From a virus, in the IMG/VR virus record IMGVR_UViG_3300045952_000274, positions 1-23,843 of that record: a stretch of DNA of 23,843 bases, one strand, 5' to 3'. The position numbers and the translations under genes were made by a program. Below are positions 1 through 5,695 of this stretch, piece after piece. The notes beneath the pieces are model-generated. The model worked only from the letters and a program-made list of their open reading frames with translations, was not told where the DNA came from and ran no database searches. Every line of letters starts with the position of its first letter. The first letter of the stretch is position 1.

Positions 1-1
1 C

Positions 2-391
2 CAAGCCCGGCCACCCGCAGCGGATTGGAGGCAGATCAGCAATCCGCTTCAGACGGCCGAGACAACCGAGTATACCGCGAAAACAACGAGCCAGGCTTCA
101 GGTGATCCGGGCGCTGGGAATTTAGTCTGGAACACCGCGGGGCAATCGAATGCCACGGAACTCTATCTCGATTCGCTCTCCAATCAGGGAGTTGATGTGA
201 CGAACTATCTGCTGACGCTCAAAGCCGGTGATCGCGTTTTCATTCAAAGGCTGAGTGACGCAAACCAGTGGCAGTCATTCGACCTCACTTCAGTGACGAA
301 CATGAGCGGGTGGGTCAAGCTGGTCGTGGTCCCGGTAGGATCGAACGGCGCAACTTTCGCCAACAACAATCTGGTGAAACTCGCGGCCTGA
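2..391 (+). CDS. Phage structural protein, C-terminal part (5' truncated)
   Basis: The frame is open from the window edge to a TGA at 389-391, so only the last 129 residues are visible and the start lies outside. The pattern D-P-G-A-G-N-L-V-W-N, then a beta-rich stretch with L-K-A-G-D-R-V-F-I-Q and an ending F-A-N-N-N-L-V-K-L, resembles a C-terminal domain I know from phage tail-fibre and other virion surface proteins. No enzymatic motif is visible. It runs rightward and converges on the integrase, opposite to the tail operon at the right of the window, so it belongs to another transcription unit. The role as a fibre or capsid decoration is inference; that it is a phage structural protein is fairly likely. 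Confidence 0.6.
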   Translation, partial: QARPPAADWRQISNPLQTAETTEYTAKTTSQASGDPGAGNLVWNTAGQSNATELYLDSLSNQGVDVTNYLLTLKAGDRVFIQRLSDANQWQSFDLTSVTNMSGWVKLVVVPVGSNGATFANNNLVKLAA

Positions 392-489
392 TCTAGCGTC
401 GCTCTCGCCGGTGTTCTGAAGCCATTCGAGTCACCAGCGACTTCAGCCGTTGTGTGGCCCCGCCAGGGGCACCGGCATCCGCAATCCGC

Positions 490-510
490 AACCGGGCGCA
501 GCCCGTGGTT
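490..510. terminator. Hairpin after the plus-strand structural gene
   Basis: CGGGC-GCA-GCCCG at 493-505 is a perfect stem, extended outward by AACC and GGTT with a small mismatch. A weaker CCCC/GGGG hairpin lies at about 454-471. Neither is followed by a T-run, so a terminator role for the gene ending at 391 is only a suggestion. Nothing else is seen in 392-564. Confidence 0.3.
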
Positions 511-564
511 TCCGGCCCAAATCGCGCAATATCACACGCCCCCCCCTTTGACCCCCCTCGTCCC

Positions 565-617
565 CGGCGTTTTTCCGCCGAAAAAGATTCCTTTCCTCCG
601 CCCTATGGCGGCGGAGG
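565..617 (-). terminator. Hairpins at the integrase 3' end
   Basis: CCTCCGCC (595-602) and GGCGGAGG (610-617) form a perfect 8-bp stem whose 7-nt loop holds the integrase stop codon. On the minus strand a run of five T (585-581) follows 9 nt downstream. A second stem, CGGCG (565-569) with CGCCG (576-580), comes next. Together these may end leftward integrase transcription. The T-run does not directly abut the stem, so this is not a textbook intrinsic terminator. Confidence 0.4.
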
Positions 618-1502
618 ACGCAAGGCCCAAAAGCGCTCCGCGTCTTCGGGCATGACCAGCTCGACGTAGTTACGCATCAACACGCCGGGGCTGTTGCCCA
701 TCTCGGCCGCTATGCGTGGGAGATTCGGCTCAATCGCCAACCGATAGGAGGCATACGAGTGACGCAGCACATCGTGCTTCCACTGGTAGCACGCTGCCTC
801 TTCGAGATAGCCCCGCTTGCGCCTGAGTGTCATGTAGGATGGAACGACCGGCCCTTGGTCAACGCGATCCAGTGCGAGCCAACAACGCAGGGTCTCGCTC
901 ATCGGCACAATGCGCCTGTGGCGTGTCTTGGCCACCTTCCCGTCAATCACGATGCGCCCCGTTGCCCAATGGACCTTCGACCAGTCAAGGCGTTCGGCCT
1001 CTGATGGACGCAGGCCCCCGAAAAGGCACAGGACGAACCACGGACGAATAGCGCACAGGCACCGGTAGCGGGGACAGCGGCATCCGCCCAGGAGCATGAG
1101 CATCCGTTCCGCTTCGTTGAGGGAGAGAATCGGAGGGGTCTTGGCTTCCACCATCACCCGCTCGATGAATTCGCACGGGTTTTCGGTGATCCACCGTTTG
1201 CGTCTCGCGTAGGAGAAGAGCGACGAGAAATGCCCGAGATCGCTCGCCCGAGTGGCTGGCGACGTGCCATTGCGTAGCGCCAGAATCGCCTCCACGACCT
1301 CGACCGTTATCGCGGTGATGTTCGGATCGTCGTCCAGCCCCAGCTTGCCGAGGTATCGGTTTTGAAACATCCGCAGTTGTGACCCGAGAAGTTTCACATA
1401 CTTGGGCCGTCGGCCGCTCGTGGTCTTCGCCACGAGAAGTTGTTCGATCGCACTTGAGAACGAAGGCGGAATCCGGCTGGGAGAAGAAAAAAACGCTTCC
1501 AT
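603..1502 (-). CDS. int: Tyrosine site-specific integrase
   Basis: This 299-residue tyrosine recombinase should integrate and excise the phage at the adjacent attP-like site. The N-terminal part (about 1-120) fits an SAM-like core-binding domain. The catalytic domain shows R165 in G-G-L-R-P-S-E, K192 in A-K-T, R247 in D-V-L-R-H-S, and the nucleophile Y279 in R-N-Y-V-E-L-V. Two usual histidine positions differ: D244 occupies the first position of HxxR, and N270 (G-N-S-P) replaces the second His/Trp nine residues before the tyrosine. Both are typical of a recombinase subfamily common in Verrucomicrobiota, so the enzyme is probably active. The ATG is preceded by AAGGGA with 8-nt spacing, one of the few good ribosome binding sites here. 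A promoter-like sequence lies beyond the tRNA fragment. Family assignment is firm; host inference is moderate. Confidence 0.95.
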   Translation of the reverse strand: MEAFFSSPSRIPPSFSSAIEQLLVAKTTSGRRPKYVKLLGSQLRMFQNRYLGKLGLDDDPNITAITVEVVEAILALRNGTSPATRASDLGHFSSLFSYARRKRWITENPCEFIERVMVEAKTPPILSLNEAERMLMLLGGCRCPRYRCLCAIRPWFVLCLFGGLRPSEAERLDWSKVHWATGRIVIDGKVAKTRHRRIVPMSETLRCWLALDRVDQGPVVPSYMTLRRKRGYLEEAACYQWKHDVLRHSYASYRLAIEPNLPRIAAEMGNSPGVLMRNYVELVMPEDAERFWALRPPPP

Positions 1503-1571
1503 AAATCAGATCCCTTCGAGGTGAACAGCAATGCCGCGCTTGACCAACCCGATGAAGGTTGCGAAGGCCCC

Positions 1572-1620
1572 GAGGGTCCTAAGACTCGACCCTCCCAAAA
1601 CCCGCTCGCGTTACTAACGC
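1572..1620. repeat. Palindromes between attP and integrase
   Basis: GAGGGTC (1572-1578) and GACCCTC (1588-1594) form a perfect 7-bp hairpin stem. Just beyond it, GCGTTACTAACGC (1608-1620) is a perfect 13-bp palindrome around one central base. ACCCGCT also occurs twice, ending at 1606 and 1647. The 1503-1700 stretch has no credible gene. Such symmetrical and repeated sites between attP core and integrase fit binding sites for an excisionase, accessory protein or integrase arm domain. That role is inference. Confidence 0.4.
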
Positions 1621-1682
1621 CAAAGAAGAAACAGAATAAGACCCGCTAAAGTTAAGTGGCTCAACCTGAGGAAAATAGGGGA

Positions 1683-1698
1683 GAAAGCAACCGCTTTC
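1683..1698 (-). repeat. Perfect hairpin abutting the tRNA fragment
   Basis: On the minus strand GAAAGC-GGTT-GCTTTC forms a 6-bp stem with a 4-nt loop. It begins two bases after the last tRNA-matching base. It could be an integrase-contact feature of the phage arm, or could fold and end the truncated tRNA transcript. Confidence 0.45.
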
Positions 1699-1699
1699 G

Positions 1700-1737
1700 A
1701 TGCCATTGTGGTGCTCTACCAACTGAGCTACGGCCCC
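1700..1737 (-). other. attP: 5' half of tRNA-Ala(GGC); probable attP core
   Basis: Read on the minus strand, 1737-1700 matches tRNA positions 1-38: acceptor strand GGGGCCG, T8-A9, D-stem GCTC/GAGC with loop AGTTGGTA, A26, anticodon stem strand CCACA and the 7-nt loop ATGGCAT with anticodon GGC. The expected partner strand TGTGG is absent. The sequence continues as CGAAAGC, so identity stops at the end of the anticodon loop and no 3' half follows. Tyrosine integrases often cross over in the anticodon loop, so this is most likely the phage attachment core lying next to its integrase. Carrying the 5' rather than the 3' half is the less usual arrangement. The anticodon identity is read from the loop. 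Confidence 0.7.
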
Positions 1738-1752
1738 ACGCACCAAACCACG

Positions 1753-1791
1753 CCACATGAACGCATTACGACAAATCATGTGGAATGTCAA
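1753..1791 (-). promoter_or_regulatory. Leftward promoter with embedded operator upstream of the tRNA fragment
   Basis: On the minus strand a perfect TTGACA (1791-1786) is followed after 17 nt by TAATGC (1768-1763). A start near 1757 would lie about 20 nt before the tRNA 5' end. The 8-bp inverted repeat CCACATGA (1753-1760) / TCATGTGG (1776-1783) places one half-site in the promoter spacer and the other near the start point, the layout of a repressor operator. The -35 match is strong and the -10 is weak. It could drive the tRNA half and, beyond it, the integrase. Confidence 0.5.
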
Positions 1792-1823
1792 ACTGCACTG
1801 TGTTCGGCTCCACCATTAATTTT

Positions 1824-1858
1824 GCTCACTCGGCCGGGGTCACTTTCCGCCGGTGAGC
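1824..1858 (-). terminator. Hairpin overlapping the end of the small regulator gene
   Basis: GCTCAC (1824-1829) pairs with GTGAGC (1853-1858), and CGGC (1831-1834) with GCCG (1849-1852), with one bulged T. The stop codon of the regulator lies in the loop. On the minus strand it is followed by AAAATTAAT rather than a clean T-run. On the plus strand ATCATTTTTG follows. It may separate the regulator from the integrase promoter. Confidence 0.35.
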
Positions 1859-2091
1859 ATCATTTTTGGGAGCGTTGGGAGGTCCAACGCATCCATGATC
1901 ACCCCCATTAACGGGTGGTTCTTGGCCCAGCGCATGAGGATGTCCCGCCCGGCCTGGGTTCTCACGTTCGAGATCACCAGCCGCTCGATGAACGCTCCAT
2001 CGCTCTCGTTCGTCCCTCGCTCGGTGCGGATCAACCGCTTGACCGGCTCGGATACCCGCATCGACAACAGCGTCTTGGCTTCTGCATTCAT
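1840..2091 (-). CDS. Small ribbon-helix-helix-like regulator (candidate repressor or excisionase)
   Basis: This is an 83-residue protein beginning M-N-A-E-A-K-T-L-L-S-M-R-V-S. I chose this start because GAGAGG lies 8 nt upstream and because the longer in-frame ATG at 2181 would lie upstream of the predicted promoter start. A short beta-like stretch (A-K-T-L-L-S-M-R-V) followed by two predicted helices, including E-S-D-G-A-F-I-E-R-L-V, suggests a ribbon-helix-helix DNA-binding fold. No catalytic motif is present. It is transcribed leftward, divergently from the early operon, and is the only gene between that switch region and attP. It could therefore repress the face-to-face promoters or act as a directionality factor for the integrase. 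The fold assignment is by pattern only. Confidence 0.55.
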   Translation of the reverse strand: MNAEAKTLLSMRVSEPVKRLIRTERGTNESDGAFIERLVISNVRTQAGRDILMRWAKNHPLMGVIMDALDLPTLPKMMLTGGK

Positions 2092-2130
2092 AGTTAACGC
2101 CTCTCTCGACCCCGTCGTTGGTTTTTGTTG

Positions 2131-2182
2131 GTTGACGGTGTCACACGCCCAATCAATACACCGTTGGCCCACGAAAGTCAAC
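2131..2182. promoter_or_regulatory. Face-to-face divergent promoters with operator dyad
   Basis: Rightward: TTGACG (2132-2137), 17 nt, AATACA (2155-2160). Leftward, on the minus strand: TTGACT (2181-2176), 17 nt, TATTGA (2158-2153). The two -10 elements overlap, so only one polymerase could use the region at a time. A perfect 7-bp inverted repeat ACGGTGT (2135-2141) / ACACCGT (2158-2164) spans both, and GTTGAC/GTCAAC lie at the outer ends. The leftward unit is the small regulator and the rightward unit is the early operon, which is the layout of a lysogeny switch. Confidence 0.55.
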
Positions 2183-2211
2183 GGCAGGGGATGGAGCGGA
2201 AAAGGCTTGCG

Positions 2212-2233
2212 TGTATGTCTCTTTCGTCATACA
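2212..2233 (+). promoter_or_regulatory. Operator-like element ahead of the early operon
   Basis: TGTATG (2212-2217) and CATACA (2228-2233) form an inverted repeat with a 10-nt spacer. The right part contains the 11-mer TTTCGTCATAC, which recurs exactly at 6347-6357 just upstream of the replication gene. Lying 10 nt before the ATG at 2244, it may be an operator or leader element. Confidence 0.4.
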
Positions 2234-2243
2234 TGACCGCCAT

Positions 2244-2519
2244 ATGAAGGTGAAGAGCCGTTCGCGCATACGCCGTAACCGGCCGCCCAATCGCAACCTC
2301 ATCTCGTTCGATCCCTCCACCCCCATCCGCGAGATGCTCGAAGCCGAAGTGCGCGCCGAGGAAAACCGGGGCCATCGTCACGTCCGCACCCGCATCATCG
2401 AACGGTGCATTGCTGACCAGCTCGGAGACCGTCACCCGGAACTCGCGCAGCGCTACCAGATCATCAACGACGAACGCTGGCCGCGCCGACTCCTGATCGA
2501 AAACCAGCAAGCCGCCTGA
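2244..2519 (+). CDS. Basic ribbon-helix-helix-like DNA-binding protein
   Basis: This 91-residue basic protein is the first gene of the early operon. After an Arg/Lys-rich start (K-S-R-S-R-I-R-R-N-R), the stretch R-N-L-I-S-F-D-P-S-T-P-I-R-E-M-L followed by helices ending in R-I-I-E-R-C-I-A-D-Q-L resembles a ribbon-helix-helix fold. That is a pattern-level guess. An in-frame GTG at 2211 preceded by AAAGG would add 11 residues. I prefer ATG 2244 because the extra residues look non-coding and would overlie the inverted repeat at 2212-2233. It is followed after 3 nt by recT. A role as early regulator or DNA-binding accessory is inferred from position and charge only. Confidence 0.6.
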   Translation: MKVKSRSRIRRNRPPNRNLISFDPSTPIREMLEAEVRAEENRGHRHVRTRIIERCIADQLGDRHPELAQRYQIINDERWPRRLLIENQQAA

Positions 2520-2522
2520 CCT

Positions 2523-3653
2523 ATGCCCACCGCAACCGAAGCCAAACCTCCCGCCCCCGACGCACCCCCGGCACTCAAGACCAAGTCGGTGCGCGAACGA
2601 CTCGAAAGCCCGGAATTCCAGAACGCCGTCGCCTCGGTCCTGCCGAGGCATTGCACCCCGGAACGCTTCGTGCGCGTGGCCATCATGGCGGCGACCCGCA
2701 CCCCCAAGCTCCAGCTCTGCGACCAGACGAGTCTCTTTGGCGCGCTCATCAACCTGTCGATGATCGGGCTCGAACCGGACGGCCGAAGGGCGCACCTCGT
2801 TCCCTTCTGGAACAAAAAGCGCCAGACCTACGAATGCCAGCTCATCGTTGACTACAAGGGCATCGCGGAACTGGTGATGCGCAGCGGGCTCATTTCCACG
2901 ATCCACGCCGACGTGGTGCGCGAGGGCGACATCTTTGAATTCGAGACCGGGGAGATCAAAAAGCATGTGCCTTGGTTCCTGCGACTCGACACCGCGAAAC
3001 CCAGGCACAAGGGCCGCATCTTCTGCGTTTACGCCGTCGTCAGGTTCAAGGACGGGACCAGCAAGGCCGATGTCATTCCCACCGAGGATGTCGAGGCGAT
3101 CCGCAAACGCTCCAATTCGCCCAACGATGGACCGTGGGTCACCGATTGGGACGAGATGGCCAAGAAGACAGCGTTTCGCAGGCTCGCCAAATGGTTGCCG
3201 TGGACACCGGAAGTCCGCGATGCCATCGAAACCGAAGACGAGCCGGTCGGTGAAACCGTGGACGTGCCGACCGTCCATTTCGAGTTGCCAGCACCGGAAG
3301 AAAGCGCGCAGAAAAGCAGCGATGCGCCCGGGCCAAAGGTGAACCTGAAACCGCCGGAACCGCGCCAGTCTGGCGAGGAAACCGCCCAGGTTGAAGGACA
3401 GGCACCCCCCGAACCGCAAGCCGGCAAACCGGTGCTCTCCATGTTGCAGGACGGGTTGCAACAGTATCTCAGCACCGCAGAAATCTCGTTCCAAACCTTC
3501 GTCCAGTGGATGCAGACCAAGAAGGTCAAGGGCGCGGATACGTGGGCCGAACTTGTCGATGTCCCCGATCCTGCAATCCAGAAACTCACCGAAGCCGACC
3601 TCACACAACTCAAGACCGCGGCCGAGCTGGCCGCAAAGGTCAACCCCAAATGA
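2523..3653 (+). CDS. recT: RecT-family single-strand annealing recombinase
   Basis: This 376-residue protein belongs to the RecT/Redbeta-type annealases, which coat single-stranded DNA and pair it with complementary strands during phage recombination and replication. The core runs from about 25 to 235. It contains F-G-A-L-I-N-L-S-M-I-G-L-E-P (72-85), a Q-L-I-V-D-Y-K-G-I-A-E-L block (106-117), and the conserved W-D-E-M-A-K-K-T-A-F-R-R-L-A-K-W-L-P segment (209-226). The 235-376 tail is acidic and proline-rich and then helical. It may bind partner proteins such as single-strand binding protein or the nuclease. The partner exonuclease is encoded four genes downstream at 4661, the usual RecET pairing, with small genes in between. 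The stop overlaps the next ATG (ATGA). Confidence 0.95.
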   Translation: MPTATEAKPPAPDAPPALKTKSVRERLESPEFQNAVASVLPRHCTPERFVRVAIMAATRTPKLQLCDQTSLFGALINLSMIGLEPDGRRAHLVPFWNKKRQTYECQLIVDYKGIAELVMRSGLISTIHADVVREGDIFEFETGEIKKHVPWFLRLDTAKPRHKGRIFCVYAVVRFKDGTSKADVIPTEDVEAIRKRSNSPNDGPWVTDWDEMAKKTAFRRLAKWLPWTPEVRDAIETEDEPVGETVDVPTVHFELPAPEESAQKSSDAPGPKVNLKPPEPRQSGEETAQVEGQAPPEPQAGKPVLSMLQDGLQQYLSTAEISFQTFVQWMQTKKVKGADTWAELVDVPDPAIQKLTEADLTQLKTAAELAAKVNPK

Positions 3654-4081
3654 AAAACACACTCATCCACGTCCCCGAGCCGGGAACGCTCACCTTCAGA
3701 TCGCGCGCCGCCGAAGGGGAACCGGCACTCCACAAACTCATCAACGTCGCCGGGCCGGGAATGCTCATCTTCAGGCCGCGCGAACCAGCAGAAGGCGAGC
3801 CGCCGGTCCCCGAAGCGCCAGAGGGCGAACTCCTGCCGCCATCGTCCACCACAACCGGCTGGCCGGACCTGATCGAAGGCGTTCACACCGATGGAAGCGC
3901 AGCATGGTATAAGCTCTTCAACGATGCAGTCGAGAAGCCGTGCAGGTATCAACGCTACTACGAGCCGCTGCCGCCCGAGATCCCGCCGAGCAAGGGGAAT
4001 ATGGACGGCAAGGACCTGTGGAAGCCCAAGGACAACCAATATCAGGGCACCTGCGAGTTTGACGCGGTTCCCTACGACTAA
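3650..4081 (+). CDS. Hypothetical protein with an N-terminal tandem repeat
   Basis: The 143-residue product starts at an ATG overlapping the recT stop. I do not recognise the family. Its N-terminus is an internal duplication: residues 5-25 (L-I-H-V-P-E-P-G-T-L-T-F-R-S-R) and 30-51 (L-I-N-V-A-G-P-G-M-L-I-F-R-P-R), each ending A-E-G-E-P. At the DNA level this is a 75-bp period from 3662. A Pro/Glu-rich linker follows, then a C-terminal region with W-P-D-L-I-E-G, W-Y-K-L-F-N and Y-Q-R-Y-Y. No membrane segment or catalytic motif is visible. Its place between recT and the exonuclease suggests a recombination accessory, but that is only context. Confidence 0.65.
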   Translation: MKNTLIHVPEPGTLTFRSRAAEGEPALHKLINVAGPGMLIFRPREPAEGEPPVPEAPEGELLPPSSTTTGWPDLIEGVHTDGSAAWYKLFNDAVEKPCRYQRYYEPLPPEIPPSKGNMDGKDLWKPKDNQYQGTCEFDAVPYD

Positions 4082-4084
4082 GCT

Positions 4085-4444
4085 ATGCCAACCCGGATCA
4101 TCGAAGCCCACCGCACCAAGACCGGGCTCGCACCCTGGGACGATGCCGTAGTCCACCGGGCCGCGACCCTGTTCCTTTCCACCCTCGCAGAACACTGGTC
4201 AACGATTCAGAGCTTTCAGGCCGCATCGAAGAAGAACGAAGTCAGCGTCGGGTTCACCGTCAAATTCGTTCGCGGCAAGACGGGTCCGTCGATGACCGGA
4301 AAGATTCGCTTCGCGCGCGCAATCACCGCAGCCGTCGAGGCGAGCGTCCCCGATCCCCGCCAATCTGTTCTGTTCCCGCAAACGCCCCATGAAACGAACC
4401 AAGCAACCGAAGCCGAAACAACCGAAACCACAGCAAATCCGTGA
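4085..4444 (+). CDS. Hypothetical early phage protein
   Basis: This 119-residue protein starts 3 nt after the previous stop. It has a basic N-terminal half with helical stretches (W-D-D-A-V-V-H-R-A-A-T-L-F-L-S-T-L), then an alternating strand-like segment V-S-V-G-F-T-V-K-F-V-R-G-K. The tail is Thr/Glu-rich (T-E-A-E-T-T-E-T-T), likely disordered and overlapping the next gene in another frame. I do not recognise it. Position in the recET-like cluster suggests a DNA-metabolism accessory or a host-takeover protein, without direct evidence. Confidence 0.6.
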   Translation: MPTRIIEAHRTKTGLAPWDDAVVHRAATLFLSTLAEHWSTIQSFQAASKKNEVSVGFTVKFVRGKTGPSMTGKIRFARAITAAVEASVPDPRQSVLFPQTPHETNQATEAETTETTANP

Positions 4445-4664
4445 GGTCCGTGATGTGCTCGACACCGTGGGAATAGCCCGCCAGGAAAAAACAGTCACGA
4501 TCAGTTGCCGCAATATCGCACAGGCCCAGTGCATCGAGCGTGCATTGAAGGACCGTGCGAGCCTCGCCTTTCTCATCATCTCAGGCGGCATCCTGAGCTT
4601 TCCAAACAACGCGCGGGCTGCGGCCTTCGAGTTGGCCCAACAGATCGCCAACCTCACCTTGTGA
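4389..4664 (+). CDS. Hypothetical small basic early protein
   Basis: This 91-residue protein overlaps the preceding gene by 56 nt and ends in a GTGA overlap with the exonuclease start. The N-terminus is a lysine/proline/glutamine repeat (K-Q-P-K-P-K-Q-P-K-P-Q-Q), likely disordered and able to touch nucleic acid. A compact part follows, with V-T-I-S-C-R and a helix A-Q-C-I-E-R-A-L-K-D-R. The family is not recognised. The long overlap makes the exact start uncertain; a downstream start would leave the compact region intact. Confidence 0.55.
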   Translation: MKRTKQPKPKQPKPQQIREVRDVLDTVGIARQEKTVTISCRNIAQAQCIERALKDRASLAFLIISGGILSFPNNARAAAFELAQQIANLTL

Positions 4665-5536
4665 GAGACCAGAGCTTCATCTGCATCGACATGCCCGAGG
4701 CTGAGTATTGCAGCATCGAAGCTATCAACCATTCGACCCTCAAGTGCATCCACCCAACGCCACTCCACCTTCAGGCTCACGTTCTCGCTGAGCAGGAAGA
4801 GGAAGAAGCGGCGGTCCTGCGCATGGGTCAGCTCATTCATGGCAGCCTTTTCCGGCCGCACTTTCGAGACTCGCTTGTCGTGAAGCCCGCAACCCTGAAC
4901 ATGAATTCCAAGGAGGGAAGGGCTTTGCGAGAGGAAACAGAAAGATGCGGCCGTCAGCTTCTCTCAGTCGCGGACTGGGAGGTGATCATCGGTTGCAGCG
5001 AAAGCATCCGCCGTCATCCCTTCGCCAAACGCCTGCTTCAGCGCGGCTATGCCGAGGTCGGCGTCTTCTGCCCATACTTCTTCGAGGATGGGAACGTGCC
5101 CCGCAGCAGCGTGCTCCGCAAAGGCCGCATTGACTGGGTTCCTCCCGGCAACACCCTCGTTGATGTCAAGAGCGTCCCCTATGCAGGCGCGGACCCCAGG
5201 TCCTTCGCACGGGCGATCTCACAGTTCCAATATCACCAGCAGGCAGCGTTCTACCTCGACCTCTGGAACGCCTGCGGTGCCGTGGCCGAACGCCTGCCGC
5301 AGTTCTGGCAACCCAAGGAAATCTTCCTCTTCATCGTCGTCGAAAAAGAGCCGCCCTTCGCCGTGGCCACCTACCAGCTTGGAGAGGAATCCATCGAGCT
5401 TGGCCGCAGGCAATGGATGGCCGACATCGAGCGTTATTGGGAATGCAGGCGCACCGGGCAGTGGCCGGGATACCCTGAAGAACCGACGCTCATTGATGTC
5501 CCGGGCGTTGAACGCAGACTTCGCGAAGCACCGTAA
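4661..5536 (+). CDS. RecE-like PD-(D/E)XK exonuclease
   Basis: With the GTG start at 4661 the protein has 291 residues. An ATG at 4691 is the alternative, giving 281 residues. It matches the PD-(D/E)XK exonuclease domain of RecE and related phage proteins, which resects double-stranded ends to feed single strands to RecT. Visible active-site elements are G-Q-L-I-H60, A-E132, R-I-D158-W, D168-V-K170 and a downstream Q194-x-x-x-Y198. E. coli RecE is far longer; only the nuclease portion is present here. The GTG overlaps the upstream stop codon (GTGA), which implies coupling, and no Shine-Dalgarno is visible. With recT at 2523 it forms an annealing-type recombination system. Confidence 0.88.
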   Translation: MRDQSFICIDMPEAEYCSIEAINHSTLKCIHPTPLHLQAHVLAEQEEEEAAVLRMGQLIHGSLFRPHFRDSLVVKPATLNMNSKEGRALREETERCGRQLLSVADWEVIIGCSESIRRHPFAKRLLQRGYAEVGVFCPYFFEDGNVPRSSVLRKGRIDWVPPGNTLVDVKSVPYAGADPRSFARAISQFQYHQQAAFYLDLWNACGAVAERLPQFWQPKEIFLFIVVEKEPPFAVATYQLGEESIELGRRQWMADIERYWECRRTGQWPGYPEEPTLIDVPGVERRLREAP

Positions 5537-5554
5537 CCTCAACCCAACAAAACT

Positions 5555-5695
5555 ATGGATTGGCGACTCGTGTTCCTGATCGCAGCACTCGTCTGCTTCA
5601 TCATTGATGCCATCGGCATCGTCTCCGCGAAGGTGAAGCTTATCTCCATCGGGCTCGCCCTGTTCGTCTGCTACTTCCTCGTGAGGCAGGGATGA
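5555..5695 (+). CDS. 46-aa two-helix membrane protein
   Basis: This ORF begins M-D-W-R-L-V-F-L-I-A-A-L-V-C-F-I-I-D and has two hydrophobic segments, about residues 5-22 and 28-43, separated by a short loop with K-V-K. That predicts a hairpin in the inner membrane with both ends on one side. It ends in an ATGA overlap with the next ORF, which supports its being translated. Small early membrane proteins of phages may act in exclusion or membrane anchoring. A holin role is possible but unlikely in an early operon. The family is not recognised. Confidence 0.55.
   Translation: MDWRLVFLIAALVCFIIDAIGIVSAKVKLISIGLALFVCYFLVRQG

Noticed and set aside
1699-1700. Group I intron inserted at the tRNA anticodon loop
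   Set aside because: No 3' half of the tRNA was found on the minus strand within the 1,100 bases that follow, and the integrase gene occupies most of that stretch.
1579-1791. 70-residue minus-strand open frame with A-V-A-Q-L-V-E
   Set aside because: This peptide pattern is the well-known spurious translation of a tRNA gene.
1805-1815. Plus-strand CGGCTCCACCA, identical to a tRNA-Ala 3' acceptor end
   Set aside because: It is on the opposite strand from the tRNA fragment and lacks a T-arm upstream. It also resembles, as a direct repeat, the complement of the acceptor at 1731-1739, so chance similarity or a tiny remnant is more likely than a tRNA.
2178-3662. 494-residue minus-strand open frame opposite recT
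   Set aside because: It is an antisense shadow of a well-supported RecT gene in high-GC DNA, with low-complexity composition (many F, G, L, D, R) and no family likeness.
3029-4195. 388-residue minus-strand open frame
   Set aside because: It overlaps recT and the next two coupled plus-strand genes, has no plausible start context, and reads like antisense translation.
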